64,000 bases of DNA from Acidimicrobiales bacterium (GTDB lineage Bacteria > Actinomycetota > Acidimicrobiia > Acidimicrobiales > Aldehydirespiratoraceae). The notes under the pieces are model-generated. The model made no database searches and was not told where the DNA came from. It saw only the letters and a program-made list of their open reading frames with translations. Both the position numbers and the translations under genes were made by a program. The stretch lies in the NCBI GenBank assembly GCA_029263215.1, contig JAJCXY010000081.1:1-64000 (forward strand), given 5' to 3'. This document shows, one piece after another, positions 15,630 through 24,628 of the stretch (position 1 is its first letter; the number at the start of each line of letters is the position of its first letter).

Positions 15630-18218
15630 TCATGTCCATGCGTTGGCCCGCTCACGGTTCTTCTCTGTCTTCATGGGTAGCTCGGTTCGCCACTCGCCAT
15701 CGCGGGAATGAAGCGCCGCGGCCACCGCTCCCGCGGTGGGTACCAAGCCGATTTCGCCGACACCCTTTATCCCGTACGGCGAGTTGGGATCGGCCTTCTC
15801 GACGAGGATCACCTCGGTGGGCGGCATGTCCTTGGGCCTGATGATGTCGAGACTACGCAGGGTCTCGTTGAGGGGGCGCCCGTCTTCGTCGCACGGGAAA
15901 CCCTCGCTCAATGCGTAGCCGAGGCCCATGTGGATGGCGCCCTCGATCTGGCCTTCGCAGAGGAGGGGATTCACAGCTCGGCCGACATCGTGGGCGGCCA
16001 CCACCTTGGCGATCGATCCGGTGTCGGGGTCGAGGGTGACGAGTTGGGCTGCATAGCCGAAGGTGGAATGGATCACCGGGTTCTCGAGACCGTCATCGAT
16101 GGAGTTGGTCCAGTCGATCACATACACGCCTTCGTATTCGACGCCGACCTCGCAGCCACCGGCAAGCGCGTTTCTACAGGCGTCGGCCACCGAGCCGGCT
16201 CCGAGTACGGTGCCGCGTGATCCGGTGGTCTGTCCGGTGCCGAACTCGCGACTCGTGTCGACCACCACCCGAATGCGGTCGGCGTCGATTCCGAGTTCCT
16301 CGACCGCGACCTGGCGAGCCACGGTGTGCACGCCCTGGCCCATCTCGGTCCAGCAGTGGCGCACTTCCACGGTGTCGTCGGCGAGGAACTGAACACTGGC
16401 CCGCGCCACCTCGATAGCGCCGTTGCCGAGTCCGGAGTTCTTGAGGCCGAGTCCCATCCCGACAGGATGGCCTGCCGCGGTAGCGGCGTCCCATGCGGGC
16501 TTCACCGCGTCGAGACAGGCCCTCGCTCCGAGGCAGCCGTCGTCCATGATCTGACCCGGACCCCACGCCACGCCCGGCTCGATCACATTGCGGCTACGCA
16601 TCTCCCAGCCGGAGATGCCCACCTCGGCCGCAAGGCGGTCCATCATCCCTTCCATCGCGAACTGGGCCTGGTTGGCGCCGAAGCCGCGAAAGGCTCCGCA
16701 CACCGAGTTGTTGGTGCGTACGGCGATGGCCTCGACGTCGATCGCCTCGGTTATGTAGGGGCCACTGGCATGACCGGCCGCCCGTTCGAGCACCTTCATC
16801 CCCACCGACGCGTAAGGGCCGGAGTCGCCGAGCATTTTGGCCCTCAGCGCGGTGAGCTTGCCGTCGGCGTCGCAGCCGACTTCGTACTGCATCCGGATCG
16901 GATGTCGCTTGGTGTGGACGAGAAACGATTCCTCGCGGCTGAAGGTGGTCTTGACGGGCCGGCCGAGTAGCCACGCCGCCAGCGCGGTTTGGCCCTGGTT
17001 CGACATGTCTTCCTTGCCGCCGAATGCACCCCCGTTGGAGACGAGTTCGACCTGCACCCTGGATGTGTCGATGGCGAGCATGCGGGAGATGTCGTCGCGA
17101 TCGTCCCAGATCCCCTGGCCGCCCGAATAGACGTAGAGAGACGCAGTGGCGCCGTCGTTGGCGAGTGTGGGGACCGCGAGAGTCGATTCGGGTTCGAGGA
17201 AGGCGTGATCAATGCGTTGGGTCTGGAACGTTTCGCGCACGACATGCGTCGAAGCGGCAAAGGCCGCTTCGACATCGCCGCGCACGTAGGCCGAGTGGCT
17301 GAGCATGTTGCCCTCGATACCCCACACGGCGTTGTCCTCCGAACCGAGGGTCTGGGCGGGATCGGTCATCGGGGTGTGTATCTCGTAGCCGACCTCGACG
17401 AGATCAGTGGCGGCGCGGGCCCTGGCGCGGGTGTCGGCGACGACCAGCGCGAGCACGTCGCCGAGATAGGACGTGCGACCACCGACGGGAATGAACAGGG
17501 GCCAATCCTTGTAGATGATGCCCGCCCTCAGCTCGCCGGGAATGTCGTCGCCGGTGAGCACCGCCACCACTCCCGGTGCGGCGAGGGCAGCGGAGGTGTC
17601 GATCGAGAGGATGTCGGCGCGGGCGTGCTGGGTGAGTGCGACCGCGCCGTGGAGGCATCCTTCGGGCTGCATGTCGTCGATGAAGTCGCGCTCGCCGAGC
17701 GAGAGCGCAGGTGAGCCGTACTTGATGCCCCGGGCTCCCAAGCCGCCGGCATTGATGGCCACGGGTGTTTCGGCCCCGGCGAGCGTCTCGACGGCGTCGA
17801 GGATCTTGACGTAGCCGGTGCAACGGCAGAGGTGGGCGCCGAGATGACGGGAGGCGTCGTCGCGGGTGAGGGGCTTGTCGCGTCCGAGCAGGGCCACGGT
17901 GCGCATCACGATGCCGGGAGTACAGAAGCCGCACTGGAGCGCGCCGTGAGCCGCGAACGTGGTGGCGATCCGGTCGCGTTGGTGAGAGTCGACGCCCTCG
18001 AGGGTGGTGATTTCGGATCCTTCGGCCTTCTCGAGTGAGGTCTGGCACGAGATGCGGGCCTTGCCGTCGATCAGCACGGTGCAACAGCCGCACTGGCCGC
18101 TCGGAGAGCAGCCGTCCTTCGGGGACGTGATGCCCAGTTCGTCGCGGAGGGCGGCCAGCAGGTTGTCGTGATGGTCGCCGACGCTGCGCGTCTCGCCGTT
18201 GATCGTGAATTCAGCCAT
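15630..18218 (-). CDS. Xanthine dehydrogenase-family molybdenum hydroxylase with fused 2Fe-2S domain (Se-dependent XDH/XdhD-like)
   Basis: 862 residues from ATG 18218 (8-base overlap with the carbamoylase). Residues 1-75 hold the plant-type 2Fe-2S site (GCSPSGQCGCCTV ... C). Residues about 80-160 hold the helical 2Fe-2S site (QCGFCTPGIVMR and HLCRCTGYV). From about 165 comes the molybdopterin large-subunit fold, with GGAFGGKEDMSNQ, RGFGANQAQFAMEGMMDRLA and the catalytic-Glu loop IKGVGEIGLVPTAGAV near the C-terminus. The fusion without an FAD domain matches the selenium-dependent xanthine dehydrogenase/XdhD group, which is also found with SsnA. It hydroxylates an N-heterocycle next to a ring nitrogen using water. 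Whether selenium is used cannot be read here. Confidence 0.88.
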   Translation of the reverse strand: MAEFTINGETRSVGDHHDNLLAALRDELGITSPKDGCSPSGQCGCCTVLIDGKARISCQTSLEKAEGSEITTLEGVDSHQRDRIATTFAAHGALQCGFCTPGIVMRTVALLGRDKPLTRDDASRHLGAHLCRCTGYVKILDAVETLAGAETPVAINAGGLGARGIKYGSPALSLGERDFIDDMQPEGCLHGAVALTQHARADILSIDTSAALAAPGVVAVLTGDDIPGELRAGIIYKDWPLFIPVGGRTSYLGDVLALVVADTRARARAATDLVEVGYEIHTPMTDPAQTLGSEDNAVWGIEGNMLSHSAYVRGDVEAAFAASTHVVRETFQTQRIDHAFLEPESTLAVPTLANDGATASLYVYSGGQGIWDDRDDISRMLAIDTSRVQVELVSNGGAFGGKEDMSNQGQTALAAWLLGRPVKTTFSREESFLVHTKRHPIRMQYEVGCDADGKLTALRAKMLGDSGPYASVGMKVLERAAGHASGPYITEAIDVEAIAVRTNNSVCGAFRGFGANQAQFAMEGMMDRLAAEVGISGWEMRSRNVIEPGVAWGPGQIMDDGCLGARACLDAVKPAWDAATAAGHPVGMGLGLKNSGLGNGAIEVARASVQFLADDTVEVRHCWTEMGQGVHTVARQVAVEELGIDADRIRVVVDTSREFGTGQTTGSRGTVLGAGSVADACRNALAGGCEVGVEYEGVYVIDWTNSIDDGLENPVIHSTFGYAAQLVTLDPDTGSIAKVVAAHDVGRAVNPLLCEGQIEGAIHMGLGYALSEGFPCDEDGRPLNETLRSLDIIRPKDMPPTEVILVEKADPNSPYGIKGVGEIGLVPTAGAVAAALHSRDGEWRTELPMKTEKNRERANAWT

Positions 18219-19218
18219 CCTGGTGCCCCTTGTTTGTCGTGGGCGGGGGAATCGGCCCCTTCTGGGTGACGTGGGTTCCGTAGACCTCGGGTCGACGGTA
18301 GCGCTCGAACTGGAAGAGGGTCTGGGTGAACTTGGCGCAGATGGCCAGATCGATGTCGGCCGTGGCGATCTCATCGCCGTCGGTCACACACTCGGCGAGG
18401 ATCTCGCCGGTGGGGGAGATGATGCAGCTCTCGGCGAGCGAGTCGACCCCCTCCTCGAGGCCACCCTTGGCGACGCCAACCACGTAGCAGCCGTTTTGAT
18501 AGGCGCCTGCCTGCATGACGAGATGGTTGTGAAACCCCTGGAGCCGGTTCTGGCTCGGATCGGGTGCGTAGTGGAGGGGAGTGTTGTAGCCGATCAGGAT
18601 CAGCTCTGCACCGGCCAGAGCGAGGGAGCGGTAGGTCTCGGGCCAACGTCGGTCGTTGCAGGTGGCCATACCCACCACACCGTTGAAGGCTCTCCAGGCA
18701 TCGAAGGAATCGCCGAGCTCGAAGTAGCGCCGCTCGAGATGTTGGAACTCCCGCCACGGCTCGTACTCCCGGTGGCCGGGGAGATGGACCTTGCGGTACT
18801 TGCCGACCGTCGAGCCGTCGCGGTCGACGAGGATCTGGGTGTTGTAGCGGTGACCATCGGGGGTCATCTCGGCGTAGCCCAGCGAGAACCCCACGCCCAG
18901 CTCCTTGGCCCGATCGAAGAGGCGCGAAGTGTCGGGCCCCGGCATTTCGGTTTCGTAGAAGCTGTCGAGGTCGAGGTCGGGCTCGTTCTCCACGTACCAG
19001 CGGGGGAAGAAGGTGGTGAGGGCGAGTTCGGGGTAGACGATGAGCTCGACTCCGTCGGCGGCGGCCTCCTCCAAAAGGGCTACGAGTCGGGCGACGACAC
19101 TCGAGCGGGGCTCGTGGCGAGCGATGGGTCCCAGCTGGCCTGCCGCCACCTTCAGGGCGCGGCTTGGGGCGGCCTTGTGGGAGCCGAGGGCGGGAGCGTC
19201 GTGATCGAGATCGGTCAC
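18211..19218 (-). CDS. N-carbamoyl-D-amino acid hydrolase-like nitrilase-fold enzyme
   Basis: 335 residues. The Glu-Lys-Cys triad is visible: E64 in VYPELALTTFFPRWY, K143 in KYRKVHLPG, and C187 in GMATCNDRRWPETYRSLA. The CNDRRWPET run and the following LIGYNTPLHY are characteristic of D-carbamoylase, which splits N-carbamoyl-D-amino acids to amino acid, CO2 and ammonia. A related ureido compound is equally possible. Its start overlaps the stop of the M20 hydrolase by 4 bases (ATGA) and its end overlaps the molybdenum hydroxylase by 8. It therefore belongs to one operon that hydrolyses ureido products of ring cleavage. Confidence 0.88.
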   Translation of the reverse strand: MTDLDHDAPALGSHKAAPSRALKVAAGQLGPIARHEPRSSVVARLVALLEEAAADGVELIVYPELALTTFFPRWYVENEPDLDLDSFYETEMPGPDTSRLFDRAKELGVGFSLGYAEMTPDGHRYNTQILVDRDGSTVGKYRKVHLPGHREYEPWREFQHLERRYFELGDSFDAWRAFNGVVGMATCNDRRWPETYRSLALAGAELILIGYNTPLHYAPDPSQNRLQGFHNHLVMQAGAYQNGCYVVGVAKGGLEEGVDSLAESCIISPTGEILAECVTDGDEIATADIDLAICAKFTQTLFQFERYRRPEVYGTHVTQKGPIPPPTTNKGHQDG

Positions 19219-20468
19219 GCTCCATCCTCCGCTAGTCGGAGCATGGTTTGGAGCAGCACGTTGGCACCGGCCTCCAGGTCGGCGGCGGAGGTGTGCTCCG
19301 CCGGGTTGTGCGATATTCCGCCGACGCTCGGTACGAACACCATGGCGGTGGGGCAGACGCGAGCGAGCATCTGGGCATCGTGGCCGGCCCCCGAGGGCAT
19401 CCTCTTGGTGGAGAATCCCAACGAGGCGGCCGTGTCGGCCACGAGCGCGATCACGTTGGCATCGAAGGCGACAGGATCGAAGCGGGCCAGTTCGCGTGTT
19501 TGCACACTCACTCCCTCGGTTTCTGCAGTTGTGCGCAAGAACTCGTCGACCCGCTTCTCCGCTTCGGCCAGGACATCGTTGTCGGTGTGGCGGAGGTCGA
19601 TGGTGAAGGTAGCGGTGGCTGGCACCACGTTGACGAGGTTGGGATGGAGCTCGATCCGGCCGACCGTGCCCACCTGGGCACCACCGAGTTCGACCACGAG
19701 GTCACGTACGAACGCCGCGGTGCGAAAGGCAACGACCCCTGGGTCTTTGCGCAGGGCCATCGGTGTCGTGCCCGCATGGTTGGACTGGCCGGTCAGCTCG
19801 ACCTCGGTCCAGCTGATGCCCTGAACGCCGGTGACCGCACCGATGGTGATTGCGTCGGCTTCGAGCACGGGCCCCTGCTCGACGTGGAGTTCGACAAAGC
19901 TGTGCGGCGGAGAAGCCGGGAGAGGACCACTGCCGAGGTAGGCGATGCGGTCGAGCTCCGCACCGAGGATTGCACCATCGATGCCCTCGATGCCGTGGGC
20001 CTCTTCCACCGACATGCCACCCACGTAGACGAGGCTGCCCAGCATGTCGGGAGCGAAGCGGGCTCCTTCTTCGTTGGTGAAGAACCCGACGGCGAGGGGT
20101 CGGCTGGGGGTGATCCCGGAGGCTCTCACCGTTTCGATCACCTCGAGGCCGGCGAGCACGCCGAGGTTTCCGTCGTAGCGACCACCGGTTTGCACCGTGT
20201 CGATGTGGGAACCACACATCACCGGAGGCCGGTGGCCGGGGTCGGGCATCGTTCCCACCACATTGCCGATGCCGTCGATCGCCACCTCGAGATCCAGATC
20301 GTGCATCCACGACACCACCAGGTCGCGGCCCGCTTTGTCGGCGTCGGTGAGAGCCAATCGTGCGCAACCCTCGGTGCCTTCGATGGGGCTGATCTCGGCG
20401 AGCGCGGCGAGCTTTTCGACCAGGCGATCGATGTCGATCCGAAGTTCTTGTGGCTTCACGTTTGTCAT
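19215..20468 (-). CDS. M20-family N-carbamoyl-L-amino acid hydrolase / allantoate amidohydrolase-type enzyme
   Basis: 417 residues, normal for the HyuC/AllC group. Metal and dimer motifs are GSHIDTVQTGGRYDGNLGV (HxD...D), FFTNEEGARF (bridging Glu pair), ELHVEQGPVLE, GQSNHAGTTPM (dimerisation-domain His) and the C-terminal PSGAGHDAQMLA and HNPAEHT. It hydrolyses ureido groups of carbamoyl-amino acids, ureidopropionate or allantoate; these cannot be separated by eye. It is the first gene of the minus-strand operon, divergent from the regulator across 30 bases that contain a palindrome. It acts with the D-carbamoylase-like enzyme on downstream ureido intermediates. Confidence 0.87.
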   Translation of the reverse strand: MTNVKPQELRIDIDRLVEKLAALAEISPIEGTEGCARLALTDADKAGRDLVVSWMHDLDLEVAIDGIGNVVGTMPDPGHRPPVMCGSHIDTVQTGGRYDGNLGVLAGLEVIETVRASGITPSRPLAVGFFTNEEGARFAPDMLGSLVYVGGMSVEEAHGIEGIDGAILGAELDRIAYLGSGPLPASPPHSFVELHVEQGPVLEADAITIGAVTGVQGISWTEVELTGQSNHAGTTPMALRKDPGVVAFRTAAFVRDLVVELGGAQVGTVGRIELHPNLVNVVPATATFTIDLRHTDNDVLAEAEKRVDEFLRTTAETEGVSVQTRELARFDPVAFDANVIALVADTAASLGFSTKRMPSGAGHDAQMLARVCPTAMVFVPSVGGISHNPAEHTSAADLEAGANVLLQTMLRLAEDGA

Positions 20469-20480
20469 CGTTGGTGGAAT

Positions 20481-20495
20481 TTAACAAACTGTCAA
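20481..20495. promoter_or_regulatory. Candidate operator TTnACA-nnn-TGTnAA in divergent start region
   Basis: The 30-base gap between the divergent M20 and regulator starts contains TTAACAAACTGTCAA, a palindrome of the form TTnACAnnnTGTnAA. It is the only AT-rich patch in the area. TTGGT and ACCAA form a second, outer inverted pair around it (20471-20475 and 20495-20499). The position would let the adjacent HTH protein control both operons. Confidence 0.45.
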
Positions 20496-20498
20496 CCA

Positions 20499-21002
20499 AT
20501 GGCCGAAGTGGAGAACATCCAAACCATCCGTGCCGAGTTTCTGATCGAGCCTTTTGTGGAAGGGTCTCCGGGTCCCCATGTGAAGGCTGCGCTCGAGGCG
20601 GCCCGCGCCGCTGGTCTCGAACCCGACGTCGGCGCGTTCGCAACCACCATCGAGGGCCCATCTCGAATTGTCACCGAAGCAGTGGGGTCCCTGCTCGACG
20701 CGGCGCTCGATGCCGGCGCCACCGCTGTGCAGATTCGCGTGGGCGACGCCGGTGCCGCGGCACGGTTCAGCGACCTCCACATTGCCCTCGATCGGCTTGT
20801 GGAGGGCGTGGAGTCTGAGCTCGGTGGCCGCCTCGCCGACCTGAGCCGCGAGGACAAGCAGGTGGCCGTACGGCTCCTCGATCAGAGGGGAGCCTTCCTG
20901 CTCAGAAAGGCGGTCGAGACGGTCGGAGAGCTGATGGGAGTCAGCCGCATCACGATCTACAACTACCTCAACGCCATCGAACGGGCCGAGGAGCCATCGT
21001 GA
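20499..21002 (+). CDS. Transcriptional regulator: thiamine-binding-like domain fused to HTH_22
   Basis: 167 residues from ATG 20499. The open frame upstream is antisense to the M20 gene and is not coding. Residues about 9-80 (FLIEPFVEGSPGPHV, FATTIEGPSRIV, TAVQIRV) follow the pattern of the small MTH1187/YqgV thiamine-binding domain, including the T-x-IEG signature. Residues about 120-165 (LLDQRGAFLLRKAVETV, GVSRITIYNYLNAIERA) match the HTH_22 domain found at the end of YheO-type regulators. A dedicated one-protein sensor is inferred. Its stop overlaps the next gene start (GTGA), and it is divergent from the M20-led operon. Likely ligand: a pyrimidine, thiazole or purine-like compound; unproved. 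Confidence 0.7.
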   Translation: MAEVENIQTIRAEFLIEPFVEGSPGPHVKAALEAARAAGLEPDVGAFATTIEGPSRIVTEAVGSLLDAALDAGATAVQIRVGDAGAAARFSDLHIALDRLVEGVESELGGRLADLSREDKQVAVRLLDQRGAFLLRKAVETVGELMGVSRITIYNYLNAIERAEEPS

Positions 21003-22372
21003 ACATGTCGGCAGATCTACTCATCCACGACGCAGACATGGTGGCCACCGTCGACGATCAGCGCCGGGAACTCCGCGGTGGCTGGGTGGCCATCCGCGAC
21101 GGCCTGGTCGTCGGAGTCGGCAACTCGACCGACCCCCGACCCGACGCATCGAGGCTGATCGACGCCCGTGGCTGTCTGGTCACCCCGGGCCTCGTCAACA
21201 CCCACCACCACCTCTACCAGAACCTCACGCGCGCCTACGCTCCGATGACCTCGAAACCCCTCTTCGGCTGGCTCTTGAGCCTCTACGAAACGTGGACCGA
21301 CAACATCGACGAGGAGGCCGAGAACGTGGCGGCGTGGGTGGGTCTGGCCGAGCTTGCTCTCAGCGGCTGCACCACGTCGAGCGATCACCATTATCTCCAG
21401 CCCGAGCGGGCCGGCGATCTTCTCGGCGCCGAGATCGAGGCGGCGGCCGACCTCGGTATGAGGTTCCACCCCACCTATGGGTCGATGAGTCTGTCGGTCA
21501 AGGACGGTGGCCTCCCGCCCGACGGCGCGGTACGCGACGAAGACGACATCCTCGCCGAATCGGAGCGCTACGTGGCCCTTCACCACGATCCCAGCCACGG
21601 GTCGATGGTGCAGATCGCTCTTGCCCCGTGCTCGCCGTTCTCGGTGACGCCGGATCTGATGCGGAGATCGGCCGAACTGGCCGAGAAGCTCGACGTGAGG
21701 CTCCACACCCACCTGGCCGAGAATGCCGAGGACGATGCTTTCTCGTTGTCGCAGTTCGGGCTCCGACCGGTCGACTACTACGAGTCGGTGGGCTGGCTCA
21801 CCGATCGCACCTGGGGAGCCCATGTGGTGATGCCAAACCCCGAAGAGGTGCTTCGTCTCGGAGCGGCAGGGGTGGGTGTGGCTCACTGTCCGAGCTCCAA
21901 CATGATCCTGTCGTCGGGCATCTCGCCGGTGGTCGATCTGGTGGCTGCCGGTTGCCCGGTGGGTCTCGGCTGCGACGGATCATCGTCAGCCGACGCGGCC
22001 TCACTCTGGCAGGAAGCCCGCCTATCGATGCTGCAGGGCAAGCTCAAGTCCGGAGCCGACAAGATGAGCGCCCGGCTGGCCCTCGAGATCGCCACGAGAG
22101 GAGGCGCCGGATGTCTAGGGCGCGAGGGAGAGCTCGGGGAATTGTCGGTCGGTTCGGTGGGCGATGTGGCCGTTTGGAAACTCGACGGTCCGATCTTCGC
22201 CGGGGTGCTCGACGACCCGATTGAAGGGTGGTTGCGCTGCGGGCCCACCGCCGCGTGGCACACCATCGTCGGCGGCAAGACGGTGGTGGAGAAAGGCTTG
22301 ATCGTCAGCCCTCGGCTCGATGAGATGCTGACCCTTCACCGCCAGGTTGCCCGCCGGTTCCAGCCCGCCTAG
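20999..22372 (+). CDS. 8-oxoguanine deaminase-like amidohydrolase (TRZ/ATZ family)
   Basis: 457 residues from GTG 20999; an ATG two codons later is possible. The N-terminal strand reads LLIHDADMVATVDDQRRELRGGWVAI. Then come the metal ligands VNTHHHLYQNLTRA, RLHTHLAEN, VAHCPSSNMILSSGI and GLGCDGSSSADAASLW. The whole follows 8-oxoguanine deaminase and hydroxyatrazine ethylaminohydrolase-type enzymes, which deaminate 2-amino-oxopurines or triazines by a single Zn/Fe. It is coupled to the regulator by a 4-base overlap. A uric-acid-forming or ring-deaminating step would feed the molybdenum hydroxylases and ureidohydrolases around it. Confidence 0.85.
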   Translation: MNMSADLLIHDADMVATVDDQRRELRGGWVAIRDGLVVGVGNSTDPRPDASRLIDARGCLVTPGLVNTHHHLYQNLTRAYAPMTSKPLFGWLLSLYETWTDNIDEEAENVAAWVGLAELALSGCTTSSDHHYLQPERAGDLLGAEIEAAADLGMRFHPTYGSMSLSVKDGGLPPDGAVRDEDDILAESERYVALHHDPSHGSMVQIALAPCSPFSVTPDLMRRSAELAEKLDVRLHTHLAENAEDDAFSLSQFGLRPVDYYESVGWLTDRTWGAHVVMPNPEEVLRLGAAGVGVAHCPSSNMILSSGISPVVDLVAAGCPVGLGCDGSSSADAASLWQEARLSMLQGKLKSGADKMSARLALEIATRGGAGCLGREGELGELSVGSVGDVAVWKLDGPIFAGVLDDPIEGWLRCGPTAAWHTIVGGKTVVEKGLIVSPRLDEMLTLHRQVARRFQPA

Positions 22373-22387
22373 CGCGGCTACTCCAAC

Positions 22388-24628
22388 CTAGTTTTTGGTT
22401 AGCGCGGCGAGAACCCGACTCGGAGTGAGAGGGAACTCGTCGAACCAGATTCCCGTGGCGTCGTGCACAGCCGCGATAACCGCGGGCGCGTAGGTGATGT
22501 AGGGCATCTCGGCCATGCCTCTCGCTCCGAATGGCCCCAGCGGATCGGCCAGTTCGAGGATTTGGGAATCGACCGCTGTCGGAATATCTCCGATTCCGGG
22601 GATGAGGTAGGCCGACAGGCGCGGGTTGGTGATGAAGCCCTCGTCGACGCGCAGATCCTCGCTCAGGACGTATCCGTTGGCCTGCACCACCGCGCCCTCG
22701 ATCTGGCCCCGCACGAGGGCCGGATTGATGGCCTTGCCCACGTCGTGGGTTGAGGTGACCCGATCGACGCGGATGTGGCCGGTGCCGGTGTCGACGGTGA
22801 CCTCCACCGCCTGGGCCATGTAGCCGTAGGAGAAGTTGGGCTGACCGACTCCGGTATCGGGGTCGAGGACCTCGGTGGGCGGTGGTGTGTAGCGGAAGCG
22901 GCCGACCGCGGGGCGTTCTCCGTCTCGCCACGCCTTGTCGGCTTCCTCGGCCGCTCCCAGGATCGAGTTGCCCGACATGAAGGTGAGTCGTGACGCGCTG
23001 GCCGATCCCGGATCGCCGCTCGTGGCTGTGTCGGAAAAATGGCCGTCGACCGATTCGAGGGCGAGGCCGGTAGCTTCGGCCGCCATCTGGCGCATGGCGA
23101 GATGGTTGCCCTGGCCGACCTCCGCGCCGCCGTGGAACAGATCGGCTCGGCGGGGCTGCTCATCGCCGGGATCGCCGTGGAGGTGGATTTCGGCTTCGCA
23201 TCGTTCGGGGAACCCGAAGGAGAAGCCGACATTCTTGATCCCGGTGGCGAAGCCGCGGCCGCGTCGGATTGCATCCGGCTCGGGAGGTAGCGAGGCGATC
23301 GGGGCGAATGGTGCCGGCTCGCCCAGGGGCTCGAGGAAATCGCTGCGCTGGGCGCATGCTTCGATCACCTCGTGTGACGTGACACCTTCGGGCATCGTCG
23401 CCTGGGTGATGCCCTCATCGCCGTCGACCATCGCGTTGCGGAGACGGAAGTCGACCGGATCGATCTCGAGCTTCAGGGCGAGCTTGTTGATCGTCGTTTC
23501 GAGGGCGAACGCACCTTGGGGGCCGCCGAAACCGCGGAAGGCACCTCCGGGAACGCTGGTGGTGTAGATGATCCGGCTGTCGATCCGTGCATTGGGGATG
23601 CGGTAGGGGCCGGCGACGGAGAGATGGGCGTTGCCGAGCACCTTGTTGGAGGTGTAGTTGTAGGCGCCGGCGTCGAGGGTCACATCGGCTTCGAGCCCGG
23701 TGATGATGCCTTCGGCCGTTGCGCCGAGTTTCATGTGGATGCGTCCCCGGTGGCGCTTGTGGTGACCGACGATCGACTCTTCGCGTGACCAACGGCAGTG
23801 AACCGGCCGATGTTCACCCCGTTCGGCGAGACGCATGACCGTGAGGCCCAGTGCGATCTGGACCGACATGTCCTCCTTGCCGCCGAACGCGCCTCCGATC
23901 GCGAGGTAGATGATGCGTACGCGATCATCGGGCAGGCCGAGCACATGGGCCACCTGCTCACGATCTTCGTTGGTCCACTGGCCGCCACATTCGATGGTGA
24001 CCCGTCCCTCGCCGTCGATGTAGGCGGTGCCTGCCTCGGGTTGAAGGTATGCGTGCTCCTGATGGGGGAGTCGGTAGGTGGCCTCCATCACGGCATCGGC
24101 CTCGGCAAAGCCCGCACCGGGGTCGCCCTTGCGGATCTTGAGCCCGTAGTACTCGTTGGTGGGTAGTCCGTTTTCGGGATGGAGCAGGGTGGCGCCGGGG
24201 GCGAGGGCTTCGTCGATGTCGTTGGCTAGGGGGAGGTCTTCCCATTGCACTTCCAGCAGGGCGGCGCCCTCGCGGGCCGCTCCGAGGCTTTCTCCGACGA
24301 CGACCGCGATCTGATCGGCCTCCCACCGACTGACGGCGCCATCGACCGCGGCCTCGGCGGTGTGCCCGACCCCGACGAGGGCGGGTTGATCGCGCATGGT
24401 GAGGCCGTACTCGTTGATCGGAACGTCGGCGGCGGTGATGACGTCGACCACTCCTTTCGCCTCCCTCGCGGCGCTGGTGTCGATCGACAACATGCGGGCG
24501 TGGGGGCGGCCCGAGAACACGATCACGGCGTGGAGAGAATCGGCAGGGAGCACATCGGCGGGATACTGGGCCGAGCCGAACGTTTTCGCCGGGGCATCCT
24601 GGCGCGTTGATGCAGATCCGATGGTCAT
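22388..24628 (-). CDS. Xanthine dehydrogenase-family molybdopterin-binding subunit
   Basis: 746 residues, typical for the large (CoxL/XdhA-type) subunit. Motifs are SAQYPADVLPADSLHAVIVFSG at the N-terminal alpha/beta domain, YLAIGGAFGGKEDMSVQ, VPGGAFRGFGGPQGAFALE, a Gln-gated EVGQGNHLAM block, THDVGKAINPALVRGQIEGA, and the catalytic-Glu loop GARGMAEMPYITYAPA near the end. It carries the molybdenum-cytosine/molybdopterin cofactor that hydroxylates heterocycles or aldehydes. It overlaps the FAD/2Fe-2S gene by 4 bases (ATGA) and needs that protein as its electron outlet. It converges on the 8-oxoguanine deaminase-like gene with a 15-base gap. Confidence 0.92.
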   Translation of the reverse strand: MTIGSASTRQDAPAKTFGSAQYPADVLPADSLHAVIVFSGRPHARMLSIDTSAAREAKGVVDVITAADVPINEYGLTMRDQPALVGVGHTAEAAVDGAVSRWEADQIAVVVGESLGAAREGAALLEVQWEDLPLANDIDEALAPGATLLHPENGLPTNEYYGLKIRKGDPGAGFAEADAVMEATYRLPHQEHAYLQPEAGTAYIDGEGRVTIECGGQWTNEDREQVAHVLGLPDDRVRIIYLAIGGAFGGKEDMSVQIALGLTVMRLAERGEHRPVHCRWSREESIVGHHKRHRGRIHMKLGATAEGIITGLEADVTLDAGAYNYTSNKVLGNAHLSVAGPYRIPNARIDSRIIYTTSVPGGAFRGFGGPQGAFALETTINKLALKLEIDPVDFRLRNAMVDGDEGITQATMPEGVTSHEVIEACAQRSDFLEPLGEPAPFAPIASLPPEPDAIRRGRGFATGIKNVGFSFGFPERCEAEIHLHGDPGDEQPRRADLFHGGAEVGQGNHLAMRQMAAEATGLALESVDGHFSDTATSGDPGSASASRLTFMSGNSILGAAEEADKAWRDGERPAVGRFRYTPPPTEVLDPDTGVGQPNFSYGYMAQAVEVTVDTGTGHIRVDRVTSTHDVGKAINPALVRGQIEGAVVQANGYVLSEDLRVDEGFITNPRLSAYLIPGIGDIPTAVDSQILELADPLGPFGARGMAEMPYITYAPAVIAAVHDATGIWFDEFPLTPSRVLAALTKN

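Noticed and set aside
19248-20498. Upstream part of the long plus-strand frame leading into the regulator
   Set aside because: Antisense to the M20 hydrolase, which has all catalytic motifs; only the last 167 codons are real.
22305-22931. Arg/His-rich minus-strand frame at the end of the molybdopterin subunit
   Set aside because: Lies within the real gene in another frame and has shadow-like composition.
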